Origin: an uncultured Dehalococcoidia bacterium
GTDB taxonomy: Bacteria; Chloroflexota; Dehalococcoidia; Lucifugimonadales; GCA-2712585
Assembly (NCBI GenBank): GCA_951812825.1
Contig: OX638324.1
Location: 1,363,141-1,427,140 of the forward strand
Length of the DNA stretch: 64,000 nucleotides
Direction of reading: 5' to 3'
A program made the position numbers and the translations under genes. This document shows positions 34,271 through 43,319 of the stretch, piece after piece. The stretch's first letter is position 1. Each line of letters opens with the position of its first letter. The notes under the pieces are model-generated. The model was given only the letters and a program-made list of their open reading frames with translations. It did no database searches and was not told the DNA's origin.

Positions 34271-35416
34271 ATGGCCCAGGTTTCAACGAGAGGCCAGGTC
34301 TACCGCCGCTTCGGCGCCCACCCCATCATCAACGCCTCCGGCACCGTCACCCGCCTCGGCGGCTCCCGCACCCGCCCCGAGGCCTTCGCCGCCATGGCCG
34401 AAGCCACCAACTTCATGGTGGATATGCACGAACTGAATAATCGCGCCGGCGAGGTTATCGCCCGGGTCACCGGCGCGGAGGCGGGCTTCGTCTGCAACGG
34501 CGCCGCCAGCGGGCTCCTGCTCCAGGCCGCCGCCGTCATCGCCGGCGCAAACCCCGCCGTCGCCCAGCAGCTCCCCCATCCCGTGGGCGTCCCCAACGAA
34601 ATCATCATCCAGACGGCCCACCGCTTCCCCTACGACCAGGCCTACCGCGCCGCGGGCGCAAAACTCATCACCGTCGGCACCGGCCGTCGCTGCGCCCCCT
34701 GGGAACTGGAAGCCGCCATCACCGACCGCACCGCCGCCGTCGCCTACCTCTTCTCCCCCTTCATCGCCCGCACCGTTCTCACCCTCCCCGAGGTCGCCGA
34801 AATCGCCCACGCCCACAACGTCCCCGTCATCGTCGACGGCGCCTCCATGGTGCCCCCCAAGTCCAACCTCCGCCGCTACATAGACATGGGCGCAGACCTC
34901 GTTACCATCAGCGGCGGCAAGGGCATCCGCGGCCCCCAGGGTTCCGGCCTGCTCTTCGGACGCAAAGACCTGGTGGAGGGCGCCGCAGCCAACGCCAGCC
35001 CCAACCAGTTCCTCGGACGCGGCATGAAGGTCTCCAAGGAAGAGATTATCGGCTTCCTCACCGCCCTCGAACTCTTCATCGACGAAGACGAGGAAGTCGA
35101 GATGTCCAGGCTCCACTCCATGGCCCAGCGAATAGTCGACGCTCTCATCGAAATCCCCGGCCTGCAGGTCTCCGTTCAGCGCGACCAGAACGACTTCCTC
35201 GTCCCCACCGCCGTCCTGAAGTTCGGTTCCGACTGGAACGGCCCCACCAAGGACCATTTCATGACCGCTCTGGAAGAGGGAGACCCGCCCGTGTTCCTGC
35301 AGGGGTCCTTCGTCCCCGAAGACGTGATGGCCGTCGACCCCTTCAACGTGTCGGAACAAGAAATGCCCGTCCTCATCCAGCGCCTGCGGGAGGAACTCCT
35401 CCGCCAGCCGCGTTAG
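34271..35416 (+). CDS. SelA-fold PLP-dependent enzyme (DgaE-like)
   Basis: 381 residues with the SelA/DgaE-type fold: GTVTRLGGSRT at the start, VTGAEAGFVCNGAASGLLL, IVDGASMVPPKSNL and the PLP lysine in SGGKGIRGPQGSG. It is shorter than real SelA (about 460 residues) and lacks the extra SelA N-terminal domain, so selenocysteine synthase is unlikely. D-glucosaminate-6-phosphate ammonia-lyase is the nearest known activity. It is co-transcribed with the cupin gene in front (10 bases). The substrate is not predicted. Confidence 0.8.
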   Translation: MAQVSTRGQVYRRFGAHPIINASGTVTRLGGSRTRPEAFAAMAEATNFMVDMHELNNRAGEVIARVTGAEAGFVCNGAASGLLLQAAAVIAGANPAVAQQLPHPVGVPNEIIIQTAHRFPYDQAYRAAGAKLITVGTGRRCAPWELEAAITDRTAAVAYLFSPFIARTVLTLPEVAEIAHAHNVPVIVDGASMVPPKSNLRRYIDMGADLVTISGGKGIRGPQGSGLLFGRKDLVEGAAANASPNQFLGRGMKVSKEEIIGFLTALELFIDEDEEVEMSRLHSMAQRIVDALIEIPGLQVSVQRDQNDFLVPTAVLKFGSDWNGPTKDHFMTALEEGDPPVFLQGSFVPEDVMAVDPFNVSEQEMPVLIQRLREELLRQPR

Positions 35417-35429
35417 ATCCCCCTAAGCC

Positions 35430-36095
35430 TTACCCCTGCGTCACAGGCGTCTTCTTCTTGCTGCCCGTCACTAGGAACAACACCTGCTCCGCTATGTTCG
35501 TCGCCCGGTCCGCCACCCGCTCCAGGTCGTGGGCGACCCATACCAGGTACGTCGCTCTCTTGATGTTTCTCGGGTCCTCAATCATGTACGTCAGCAGTTC
35601 CCGGAATACCTGGTCGTAGAGAGCGTCCACCTCATCGTCGTCGTCGCAGACCTGTTGCGCCAGCTCTATGTCCCGTTCGACCAGCGAGTCCAGGCTCCGC
35701 CGCATCATGTCTATGGTCTTGTCCGCCATGCGGGGAATGTCGATTAGAGGCTTCAGCGGCGGCTCGTCCCCCATCATCAGGCTGATCTTGCCTATCCCCT
35801 CCGCATAGTCGGCCATCCGCTCCAACTCCGTGCCAATGTGCAAGACGGCCAGCAGATACCGGAGGTCCCGCGCCACCGGCGTCTGGGTAGCGATGACGTG
35901 AATGCACCGTTCTTCTATCTCAACCTGCTTGTCGTCGATGATGTCGTCGTCCCGCACCACCTCGCGGGCGGCCTGCATATCCCGATTTCTGAGCGCGTGC
36001 ATGGCCTTGGAAAGCGCCTTCTCCACCATGCTCCCCATGACCAGCAGGTCGTCCTGCAAAGTAGTCAGTCCCTGCTCGAATATCGTTCTTGGCAT
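35430..36095 (-). CDS. phoU: Phosphate signalling protein PhoU
   Basis: 221 residues forming two PhoU three-helix repeats, with metal-site motifs ExxxD. It begins MPRTIFEQGLTTLQDDLLVMG. PhoU links the Pst transporter to the PhoR kinase and represses the Pho regulon when phosphate is plentiful. It is the last gene of pstSCAB-phoU, 41 bases after pstB. Confidence 0.95.
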   Translation of the reverse strand: MPRTIFEQGLTTLQDDLLVMGSMVEKALSKAMHALRNRDMQAAREVVRDDDIIDDKQVEIEERCIHVIATQTPVARDLRYLLAVLHIGTELERMADYAEGIGKISLMMGDEPPLKPLIDIPRMADKTIDMMRRSLDSLVERDIELAQQVCDDDDEVDALYDQVFRELLTYMIEDPRNIKRATYLVWVAHDLERVADRATNIAEQVLFLVTGSKKKTPVTQG

Positions 36096-36136
36096 CGTCC
36101 CCTCCTACTCGGCCATCCACGCAGCCAGCATTGCTG

Positions 36137-36979
36137 CTAGCTGAACCGGCCCGTTATATACGCTTCCGTCTGCTCGTGGCTTGGGTTCGTGAACATCTTC
36201 TCCGTACTGTCGAACTCCACCAGGTAGCCCGACCTGTCCTCACCCACCATCAGGAACGCCGTCTCGTCCGAAACCCGCGCCGCCTGCTGCATGTTGTGGG
36301 TGACAATGACAATGCTGTACTGCTCCTTCAATTCCCGGATCAGGTCTTCGATGGCCAGCGTCGCGATGGGGTCCAGCGCCGAGCACGGCTCGTCCATCAG
36401 GATAACCTCCGGCTCGATGGCGATGGCCCGCGCGATGCACAGCCGCTGCTGCTGTCCGCCCGAAAGCGAAAGGGCGCTGTCCTTCAGCCGGTCCTTCACC
36501 TCGTCCCACAACGCCGCCTTCCGCAGCGAACCCTCCACCGCCTCCGCCATGTTTCCCCGGAACCCGTTGATCTTAAGCCCGAACGCGATGTTGTTGTATA
36601 TCGACTTGGGAAACGGGTTAGGCTTCTGGAACACCATCCCAATCCTGCTCCGCAGCTCCACCGGGTCCACCTCGGGAGCGTTGATATCCTCACCGTCGAA
36701 CAGTATCTGCCCTTCTATACGACCGCCGGCGGATAACTCGTGCATCCGGTTCAGGCAGCGCACCAGCGTGCTCTTCCCGCAGCCGGAAGGGCCAATGATC
36801 GCCGTCACCGCGTTGCGCCGCATCGGCATGTTAACATCCGTGATAGCCCGAAAGTTGCCGTAGTAGGCGTCCAGATTCCTTACCTCCATAACCTTGGAGG
36901 CCGACCCGTTCGACATGGAATTGTCAGGCTTCTGGCTGAACTTAGCCTCTATTCGTCTCATCGTTATAGTGGTCACCAA
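36137..36979 (-). CDS. pstB: Phosphate ABC transporter ATP-binding protein PstB
   Basis: 280 residues. Walker [10 protein letters not shown], the [16 protein letters not shown] signature, Walker [11 protein letters not shown] and switch [11 protein letters not shown]. It powers phosphate import through PstA and PstC. The start may lie inside, at [13 protein letters not shown], since the N-terminal 30 residues are unusual. It overlaps the pstA end by 7 bases. Confidence 0.96.
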   Translation of the reverse strand: MVTTITMRRIEAKFSQKPDNSMSNGSASKVMEVRNLDAYYGNFRAITDVNMPMRRNAVTAIIGPSGCGKSTLVRCLNRMHELSAGGRIEGQILFDGEDINAPEVDPVELRSRIGMVFQKPNPFPKSIYNNIAFGLKINGFRGNMAEAVEGSLRKAALWDEVKDRLKDSALSLSGGQQQRLCIARAIAIEPEVILMDEPCSALDPIATLAIEDLIRELKEQYSIVIVTHNMQQAARVSDETAFLMVGEDRSGYLVEFDSTEKMFTNPSHEQTEAYITGRFS

Positions 36980-37863
36980 CTTCTCCTTCTAGCGTACATG
37001 TAGCGAAGCGCCACAGCCACGCTGTTGAGCAACAATAGCACAATCAATAGTGCAACGATACCGGATGCCGCGTTCTCCTGGAACCCGGGCAGAGGACGCG
37101 CAACCCAGCTGAATATCTGTATCGGGAGCACCGTAAAGGTGTCCGTCGGACTGGTCGGCACAAAAAACACGGAGGTGAACGCTCCCATGGCTATCAACGG
37201 TGCAGTTTCGCCTATCGCTCGGCCCAAGGCTAAAATAATCCCCGTCAGCACCGCAGGCATTCCCGCGGGCAGCACCTGGTGCCACACCGCCTGCCACTTC
37301 GTGGCCCCAAGCGCCATCGCCGCCTCCCTCATCGAGGGCGGCACCGATCTCAACCCCTCTCGAGACGCCACAATTGTTATCGGCAGCACCAGTAGCGTCA
37401 AAGTCGCGGCGGCGGCCACTATGCTCGATCCCAGGTTCATTCCAAATACGAACACCGCCAGCCCCAGCAGCCCGTAAACCACCGAGGGCACGCCGGCCAG
37501 GGTGCTGATATTAGTCTCGATGAGCTTTGTGAACCAGTTGCGTCTGGCGAATTCCTCCAGGTAGATCGCAGCCCCCACCCCCACGGGCACAAAGAACAGG
37601 CAGGTCAATCCCATCACCCAAAGGGTCCCCATCAGCGCCGCAAGTATCCCCGCGTCCTCCGGTTTCCGCGACGGGAAACTCGTAATGAAGTTCCAGTCCA
37701 GTCCTCCAAGCCCGTCCCTCGCCACCACAAAGAGCAGCACCGCCAGGCACAGCACCCCAAAGCCCGTGGCCGATATCGCCAGGCCGGCGAACAACCACGA
37801 ACTCCACTTCTTGCCCAGTTTGGCAGTAATCTCCCCTATCAGCGTTGGGGGCGGGGCGTTCAT
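36973..37863 (-). CDS. pstA: Phosphate ABC transporter permease PstA
   Basis: 296 residues and six membrane segments, with the EAA loop region ([34 protein letters not shown]). ATG 37863 is chosen because it overlaps the pstC stop in ATGA (37860-37863), a coupled pair; the frame open to 37896 would overlap pstC by 36 bases. PstA and PstC form the membrane channel. Confidence 0.94.
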   Translation of the reverse strand: MNAPPPTLIGEITAKLGKKWSSWLFAGLAISATGFGVLCLAVLLFVVARDGLGGLDWNFITSFPSRKPEDAGILAALMGTLWVMGLTCLFFVPVGVGAAIYLEEFARRNWFTKLIETNISTLAGVPSVVYGLLGLAVFVFGMNLGSSIVAAAATLTLLVLPITIVASREGLRSVPPSMREAAMALGATKWQAVWHQVLPAGMPAVLTGIILALGRAIGETAPLIAMGAFTSVFFVPTSPTDTFTVLPIQIFSWVARPLPGFQENAASGIVALLIVLLLLNSVAVALRYMYARRRSW

Positions 37864-38783
37864 TCGTATTCCTCCCTGAACTTGCCGATGAACCACCGGG
37901 CAATCAGGTTCAAACCAAGGGTGAATATGAACAACAGCATCCCTATCGCAAATATGCTCTGGTATTCAACCGTGCCCCTTGCCGTGTCGCCCGACGCCAC
38001 CTCCATTATGTAGGCGGTCATCGCCTGCATCGGCTCCAGAGGATTTCCGGACAGGTTCGGAATCCCGCCAGCTGCAATCGTCACAATCATCGTCTCCCCG
38101 ATGGCCCGCGCCAGGGCCAGAAGCCCCGCCGCCACTATCCCGGAGAGCGCTGCGGGTACTACCACCTTTACCGAAACTTGGAACCGGTTCGCCCCAAGCG
38201 CGTAGGCCCCCTCCCGCAGCCCGTTGGGCACCGCCCTCATCGCGTCTTCGCTGAGAGACGCCACCATCGGAATCAGCATTATCCCCATCGCCAGGGACGC
38301 TCCCAGGGCCGTGAAAATGGTCTCCGAATGAAAAATCGGCCTCACAATCGTCGGCGCTATGAAGCTGATGACAAAGAACCCGTATACAACCGTAGGTATC
38401 CCCGCCAGAACTTCAAGGGCCGGCTTCACCGTCTCCCGAATCCAGCTGGGCGCATATTCGCTCAAATAGATAGATGTCAATAGTCCAATGGGAAAGGCCA
38501 CGGCCATCGCCATCAACGCAATCATCGCCGTTGCCGAAAGCAGCGGCAACGCCCCGAAGCTCTTGTTCGCGAACAGCGGCCTCCACTCCGTCCCCGTCAG
38601 AAAATCGAAGATGTTTACGTGGGTGAAAAACGGTATCGCCTCCGCCAGAAGCACCACCACGATCCCCGCCGTGGTAACCACCGAGAGCACCGCGCACAAA
38701 AACAGAAAGGCCATAACGGGGGCCTCCCGCAACCTTCGTCGCGGGAGACGTCCCGTTAGCCAATTGCCTGGTAAAAGGCCCAT
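37860..38783 (-). CDS. pstC: Phosphate ABC transporter permease PstC
   Basis: 307 residues with about six membrane segments and the EAA loop (EDAMRAVPNGLREGAYALGANRFQVSVKVVVPAALSGI). It partners PstA and overlaps its start by 4 bases. A gap of about 110 bases separates it from the pstS stop. Confidence 0.95.
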   Translation of the reverse strand: MGLLPGNWLTGRLPRRRLREAPVMAFLFLCAVLSVVTTAGIVVVLLAEAIPFFTHVNIFDFLTGTEWRPLFANKSFGALPLLSATAMIALMAMAVAFPIGLLTSIYLSEYAPSWIRETVKPALEVLAGIPTVVYGFFVISFIAPTIVRPIFHSETIFTALGASLAMGIMLIPMVASLSEDAMRAVPNGLREGAYALGANRFQVSVKVVVPAALSGIVAAGLLALARAIGETMIVTIAAGGIPNLSGNPLEPMQAMTAYIMEVASGDTARGTVEYQSIFAIGMLLFIFTLGLNLIARWFIGKFREEYE

Positions 38784-38892
38784 GCTTGCCAGTTTGGTAA
38801 CGATGGCTCCTTATACCTCTAGACGGTCGCCCGAGCCGAACGGTATGAGCTTCCTGGCTGTGAAGTCATGCATCTTCTGAACTGAGAACCTC

Positions 38893-39987
38893 CTAGTTGA
38901 CCCGCTCCAGAGCCTCGGTGATCGGGGTCCCGGCCTCTATCGTGTTGAAGATGGATCCCGTCTCCCCGTTCTCCACCCTGTCCCTGCCCCAGTCGTACAC
39001 GTCCGCGGGCAAGGGCACGTACCCAACCTCCGTCACCAGCGTCGGTCCCTCGTTCAGGTAGAAGTCCGCGAACGCCCTCAACTCAGGCCGACTCTCCATC
39101 TCTCCCTTGTTTACATAGATGAAGATCGGCCTCGCCAATGGCAGGTACGTCCCGCTCTCTACCGACTCAGCTCCAGGCGCAACGCACTCTCCGCTCGCCG
39201 GATTCACCACCGATACCGCCTGTACCAGCGCCCGGTACTGCTCCAGGTACGCCAGTCCAAAGTACCCTACTCCTCCAGGCGTCCCGTTTACTCCGTTCGC
39301 TATCAACGGGTCCTCTTCCGTTGCCAGGTCCAGGTCGCCTCTATGCGCCCCACCCTCGCCCATGATCGCCTCGGTGAAGTAGTCAAACGTTCCCGACGCC
39401 GTCGTCGGTCCGTATATCCTCAGCCTCTGGTCCGGGAAGCTCGAGTCCACCTGGTTCCAGTTCGTGACCTCTCCTTCGCTCTCAGGCCCGAAGATGGTCT
39501 TCAACTGCTCTACCGTCAAACACGGCGCCCAGTCGTTTTCAGGACTCACTATCACCGATAGCGCGTCAAACGCCACCGGCAGCTCAATCACCTCGATCCC
39601 ATTTCCGGCACACGCCTCAAGCTCAGACTCCTTCGCGGGCCTAGATGCGTTCCACACGTCTATCGTCCCCTCTTCGCACATCGCCCGGCCGCCGGCGCCC
39701 GTACCCGTGGATGCTACGTTTACGCGCACCCCGGAGTTCGCCTTGCTGAACTCTTCAGCCACAGCCTCGCTTATCGGAAAAACCGTGCTCGAACCCGCTA
39801 CCGCTATCGTTCCGCTCAGCGCGGAAGCAGCAGGCGCCCCCTGGGTTGCCGCCGGGGCGGGGGTCGCCGGGGTGGGGGTCTCCCCGGCGTCGTCACTGCC
39901 GCCGCAGGCCCCAACGACGACAACCCCTGCCATAACAGCCATCGCTAGAACAACATAGAATACCCTTCTCAAGGGCAGATAATTCAT
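38893..39987 (-). CDS. pstS: Phosphate-binding lipoprotein PstS
   Basis: 364 residues. A signal sequence ends in the lipobox GAC, followed by a Pro/Thr/Ala linker. The phosphate-binding residues are in AGSSTVFPISEAVAE, STGTGAGGRAMCEEG and TTASGTFDYFTEAI. PstS captures phosphate outside the membrane and presents it to PstCA. An operator-like region precedes it on the minus strand (39991-40076), including a direct and inverted repeat around the ribosome site. It heads the pstSCAB-phoU operon. Confidence 0.95.
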   Translation of the reverse strand: MNYLPLRRVFYVVLAMAVMAGVVVVGACGGSDDAGETPTPATPAPAATQGAPAASALSGTIAVAGSSTVFPISEAVAEEFSKANSGVRVNVASTGTGAGGRAMCEEGTIDVWNASRPAKESELEACAGNGIEVIELPVAFDALSVIVSPENDWAPCLTVEQLKTIFGPESEGEVTNWNQVDSSFPDQRLRIYGPTTASGTFDYFTEAIMGEGGAHRGDLDLATEEDPLIANGVNGTPGGVGYFGLAYLEQYRALVQAVSVVNPASGECVAPGAESVESGTYLPLARPIFIYVNKGEMESRPELRAFADFYLNEGPTLVTEVGYVPLPADVYDWGRDRVENGETGSIFNTIEAGTPITEALERVN

Positions 39988-39990
39988 TTT

Positions 39991-40076
39991 GATATTCGCT
40001 CCTTCACTAGCATTTGAATAATTCCAAAGCGAATATTGAAGGCAGCGAATATCCCCTGTGTTAAAGCCAGGTTAAC
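39991..40076 (-). promoter_or_regulatory. Pho box-like and inverted-repeat region before pstS
   Basis: On the minus strand, GTTAACCTGGCTTTAACA (40059-40076) has two TTAAC half-sites 11 bp apart, as in PhoP/PhoB boxes. Downstream are two copies of ATATTCGCT (40028-40037, 40044-40053) and one inverted copy, AGCGAATATC (39991-40000), containing the ribosome-binding AAGGAGCG at its edge. PhoB (42393) is the likely regulator. Confidence 0.55.
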
Positions 40077-40142
40077 GTTCCCCAAACACCGCCTGAACAA
40101 CGTCTAAGAAACATCCAAAACCCACCCCACCCTCAACCCAAA

Positions 40143-40182
40143 CGTCACCCTGAGCGAAGCGCAGCGCATCCGAAGAATCTCG
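40143..40182. repeat. Interspersed repeat, family R1
   Basis: CGTCACCCTGAGCGAAGCGC... GAAGAATCTCG. Confidence 0.55.
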
Positions 40183-40244
40183 CCCCCGTAGCCGACCCCT
40201 TCCCCTTCTCCCCTCTTCACCACATTAGCCGCAACCAGACCGAA

Positions 40245-40601
40245 TTAATACAGAATAAGGTTGGTCGGGACCAACTTCTGCTCCACCGGGTCCACCGCCA
40301 GCGCCAGCCCCTCCAACGTGTACGCTCCTAGCAACGGTGGCGCATCGTCTTCCCCGAACACCACCAGCGTGACTTCGCTCTTGCCGTCGATGGTCACCCA
40401 CGCTCGCCCTATGTCATTCCAGACCCGCCTCCCATCAGCCAGCAAGAACCTCCGCTTGTCCACGGCAACCACTCCCAAATCCCGCAGCAGTTGTCCCGGC
40501 AGCGTCGTGTAGGCCGCTCCGGTATCAACCGTCGCCTCTATCTCCCTCCACTTATCCCCGTCCATGCTGGCAATCTGCAGCGGCCAACTGAATGTTCCCA
40601 C
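40245..40601 (-). CDS. Retropepsin-like aspartic protease (clan AA), second copy
   Basis: 118 residues. Catalytic motif ATVDTGAAYTTLPG and the C-terminal PLLGAYTLEGLALAVDP, which align with the family member at 15107. The GTG at 40601 follows GAGGGA at a six-base gap; the frame to 40877 lacks a site. It lies between the pst and phoBR parts of the phosphate regulon, but its target is not known. Confidence 0.78.
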   Translation of the reverse strand: MGTFSWPLQIASMDGDKWREIEATVDTGAAYTTLPGQLLRDLGVVAVDKRRFLLADGRRVWNDIGRAWVTIDGKSEVTLVVFGEDDAPPLLGAYTLEGLALAVDPVEQKLVPTNLILY

Positions 40602-40935
40602 AACAAGTCCCTCATTTCTAATCGTAGTAGATGCTATTATATCCGATAATTTGTCCTCTTTGCCAGTAACCCCTCCCACGTAGGCGCGGTTCGCGAACCG
40701 CCCTCCCCCACTACCCACTCCCCTCCCCTCAACCCAAACGTCACCCTGCGAAGGCCCCCCGACGAAGAATCTCGCCACCGGTTGACGCCCAAACCTCTCC
40801 ACGTTCCCCCGCGAAAGCGGGGGCCCACTCTTCCTCCCCTCTGTACCCTTCCACCTCTTCCCAATCCTCTCCCCCACCCCACCCTGAGCGAATCACAGCG
40901 TAGCCGTAGGGTCTCGCACCCAACCCTCCCCCCCA
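40602..40935. other. Gap filled by interspersed repeats
   Basis: 334 bases without a gene. It holds an R4 palindrome (GCGGTTCGCGAACCGC, 40686-40701), an R1 copy (40739-40776) and a diverged R1-like copy (40881-40918). I see no promoter or small gene. Confidence 0.6.
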
Positions 40936-42327
40936 TCACCCCGAACCCACCGAAGGCCCCGACGGCACCGTGAACCCGAAAACACTCCCCCCTCCTTCCC
41001 GACTCTCCACCCAGATCCTCCCCCCGTGCGACTCCACAATGTGCTTCGCGATCGCCAGCCCCAACCCCGTCCCCCCCTGGTCCTGCGCCCTGTCTCCCTT
41101 GTAGAACCGCTCGAACACGTGCGGCATATCCTCCGCCGCCACCCCGAAGCCCCGGTCCAACACCCGCACCTCCAGCCAGCGCCCTCGCCTCTCCAACTCC
41201 ACGTCTACCTCTCCGCCCGCGGGCGTGAACTTCACCGCGTTCTCCACCAGGTTCGCAAGCACCTGCCGGAGCCTGCTCTCGTCCGCGCTCGCCTCCACCA
41301 CACCCCTCGCAACGTCAGCCGACAGCGTCACCCCCTTGACCCGCGCCTGCTCCCCGAAAACCTCCACCACCCCTCTAATCGTCCGTCCCACGTCCACCGG
41401 CGACAGGTTCAGACCCACCTCCCCGCTCTCCAGCCGCGAGAGGTCCAGCAGGTCCCGCACCAGCTCAGACATCCTCTCCGCGTTGTAGGTTATCCGCCCC
41501 AGAAACTGACGCGCCGCCGCCGGGTCCTCCATCGCCCCGTCCTGCAGCGTCTCCGCCGACGCCCTAATCGACGCCAGCGGCGTCCGCAGTTCGTGGGACA
41601 CGTTCGCCACGAACTCCCGCCTCGTGGTCTCCACCCGTCGCGCTTGCGTCAGGTCGTGCAGCACCAGCAGCACAGACTCCCTTCCCTGCACCGTCAGCGG
41701 CGTGGCTATCACGTTGAAGAATCGACGCTGACGGGCAAGCTGAAGCTCCAACGTCTGCGGCGCCCCGGTTTGCCGGCATCTGGTCACCAGCTCGCTTAGC
41801 TCGTGGTCCCGCACAACCTCTATGAACCGCTGGCCCACCTCCGAACCCTGCCGCAGCCCCAGCGACGCTCGGGCGGCGGGGTTCGCCAGCGTCGTGTGCC
41901 CTTCGTGGTCCAGCAGCGCCACCCCGTCCGTCATCGTCGCCAGTATCGTGGAAAGCTTGTCCCTCTCCTCTGAAAGCTCCGTCACTATCCCCTTCACGCT
42001 ATCCGCCATCGCGTTCAGCGCCCGCGCCAGTTCTTGCGTCTCCTGCACCCGGCCCGTCGGCATCCTATGGTCCAGGTCCCCCCGCGCCAGACTGTTGACC
42101 ACTCCCGTCAGAAGCCGAAGCGGCCCCGTCCTTCTCCGCACCCGAATCAACGCCATCACCACGCAAAGGACGAACACCGCTCCCCCCGTCAGCAGCACCG
42201 TAACCACCGCCGTCGCCCCATCCTCCAACCGCGCCGCCAGAAACCCCGCGGCGCCCCCCGTCACCAACGCCGAAAGTACGCCGCACACCAGCAGAAAGCG
42301 CACCTCAGCCAGCGAAACACCCTTCAT
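40936..42327 (-). CDS. phoR: Sensor histidine kinase PhoR
   Basis: 463 residues. Two membrane helices, a HAMP linker (TGVVNSLARGDLDHRM), a PAS-like domain (LATMTDGVALLDHEGHTTLANPAARA), the HisKA motif FVANVSHELRTPLASI with the phospho-acceptor His, and HATPase motifs N (LANLVENAVKFT), G1 (DRGFGV) and G2 (GGTGLGLAIAKHIV). Its place before phoB and close to pst supports a phosphate-starvation sensor rather than an unrelated kinase. Confidence 0.9.
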   Translation of the reverse strand: MKGVSLAEVRFLLVCGVLSALVTGGAAGFLAARLEDGATAVVTVLLTGGAVFVLCVVMALIRVRRRTGPLRLLTGVVNSLARGDLDHRMPTGRVQETQELARALNAMADSVKGIVTELSEERDKLSTILATMTDGVALLDHEGHTTLANPAARASLGLRQGSEVGQRFIEVVRDHELSELVTRCRQTGAPQTLELQLARQRRFFNVIATPLTVQGRESVLLVLHDLTQARRVETTRREFVANVSHELRTPLASIRASAETLQDGAMEDPAAARQFLGRITYNAERMSELVRDLLDLSRLESGEVGLNLSPVDVGRTIRGVVEVFGEQARVKGVTLSADVARGVVEASADESRLRQVLANLVENAVKFTPAGGEVDVELERRGRWLEVRVLDRGFGVAAEDMPHVFERFYKGDRAQDQGGTGLGLAIAKHIVESHGGRIWVESREGGGSVFGFTVPSGPSVGSG

Positions 42328-42392
42328 CTTTCGACTACCCGAAACTCATCCATTCCGCCCGCCCCGTTGATGAGATTCCAATCCTGTCAAAC

Positions 42393-43103
42393 TTAGAATT
42401 CCTCAAACCTGTACCCCGTCCCGCGAATCGTGATGATGTGACGCGGCGCACCAGGCTCCCTCTCTATCTTCTCCCGCAGCCACCGGACGTGCACGTCCAC
42501 CGTCCGCGGGTCCCCGAAGTATTCCGTACCCCATACCTGGTCCAACAGTTCGTTGCGCGTGTAAGCCCGGCCCGGATTTCCCGCCAGAAACGCCAGCAGG
42601 TCATACTCTTTGGGCCGGAGGTCCACCGACTTTCCAAACAGGTGGGCCGTACGCGCCTCCAGGTTCAGGATCAGGTCTCCAACGCTGATGCTCTTCTCCT
42701 CCTCCGGCGGCCCCACGTCCATCTCCCGACGTCGGATGAGCGCCCCCACCCGCGCCAGCAGTTCCCGGATGCTGAAGGGCTTGGTCATATAGTCGTCCGC
42801 CCCCAGCTCCAGCCCGCCCACCTTGTCCAATTCCTGGTCCCGCGCCGTCAAAATCAGGATCGGCGTCGCCATCTCCCTCCGCACAATCCGGCACACCTCC
42901 AGCCCGTCCAGCCCCGGCAGCATGACGTCCAGCACTATCAGGTCCGGCTTCTCCTCCCGCGCCATCTCCAACGCCGCATCACCGTCCATCGCCTGCAGCA
43001 CCCGATAGCCCTTCCGGTTCAGGTTATACGACAGCACGTCCTGCAGCGAGTCGTCGTCCTCCACCACCAGCACCGTCCGCTTCATTTCCAGCTGCTCACT
43101 CAT
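42393..43103 (-). CDS. phoB: Response regulator PhoB (OmpR family)
   Basis: 236 residues. Receiver domain with acidic pocket VVEDDD, phospho-acceptor Asp in LDVMLPGLDG, and conserved Lys in YMTKPF. The C-terminal winged helix has LRPKEYDLLAFLAGNPGRAYTRNELLDQVWG and a DPRTVDVHVRWLREKIE wing. It should activate pstS under low phosphate. Two possible starts (43103 or the Met 18 bases inside) cannot be separated. Confidence 0.92.
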   Translation of the reverse strand: MSEQLEMKRTVLVVEDDDSLQDVLSYNLNRKGYRVLQAMDGDAALEMAREEKPDLIVLDVMLPGLDGLEVCRIVRREMATPILILTARDQELDKVGGLELGADDYMTKPFSIRELLARVGALIRRREMDVGPPEEEKSISVGDLILNLEARTAHLFGKSVDLRPKEYDLLAFLAGNPGRAYTRNELLDQVWGTEYFGDPRTVDVHVRWLREKIEREPGAPRHIITIRGTGYRFEEF

Positions 43104-43162
43104 CGCTTCTGGTAAGACCTTCTCCTATCCAACATCCCGACGAAATCCGGGGGTGCCCCCAT

Positions 43163-43212
43163 TCTTGTTCCTGCGATCAAAGCTTGCGCTCGCGGAGGCG
43201 GGAACAGGAACC
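43163..43212. repeat. Interspersed repeat, family R3 (long form)
   Basis: CTTGTTCCTGCGATCAAAGC ... GGAGGCGGGAACAGGAACCC. Long inverted repeat. Confidence 0.6.
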
Positions 43213-43319
43213 CAGTGCGGGGCGCGACCAAGACGTCCCCCGCCACCGACAATCCCCCCAAACGGCGAAACACCCCTCCCCCACCCCCAACCCCAAACTT
43301 GCCGTCATGCAATGACACC

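Noticed and set aside
34271-35416. Selenocysteine synthase SelA, given the selenoprotein at 51135
   Set aside because: It is too short (381 residues) and lacks the SelA N-terminal domain; it fits the DgaE-like branch next to a cupin. The Sec machinery is not seen in this window.
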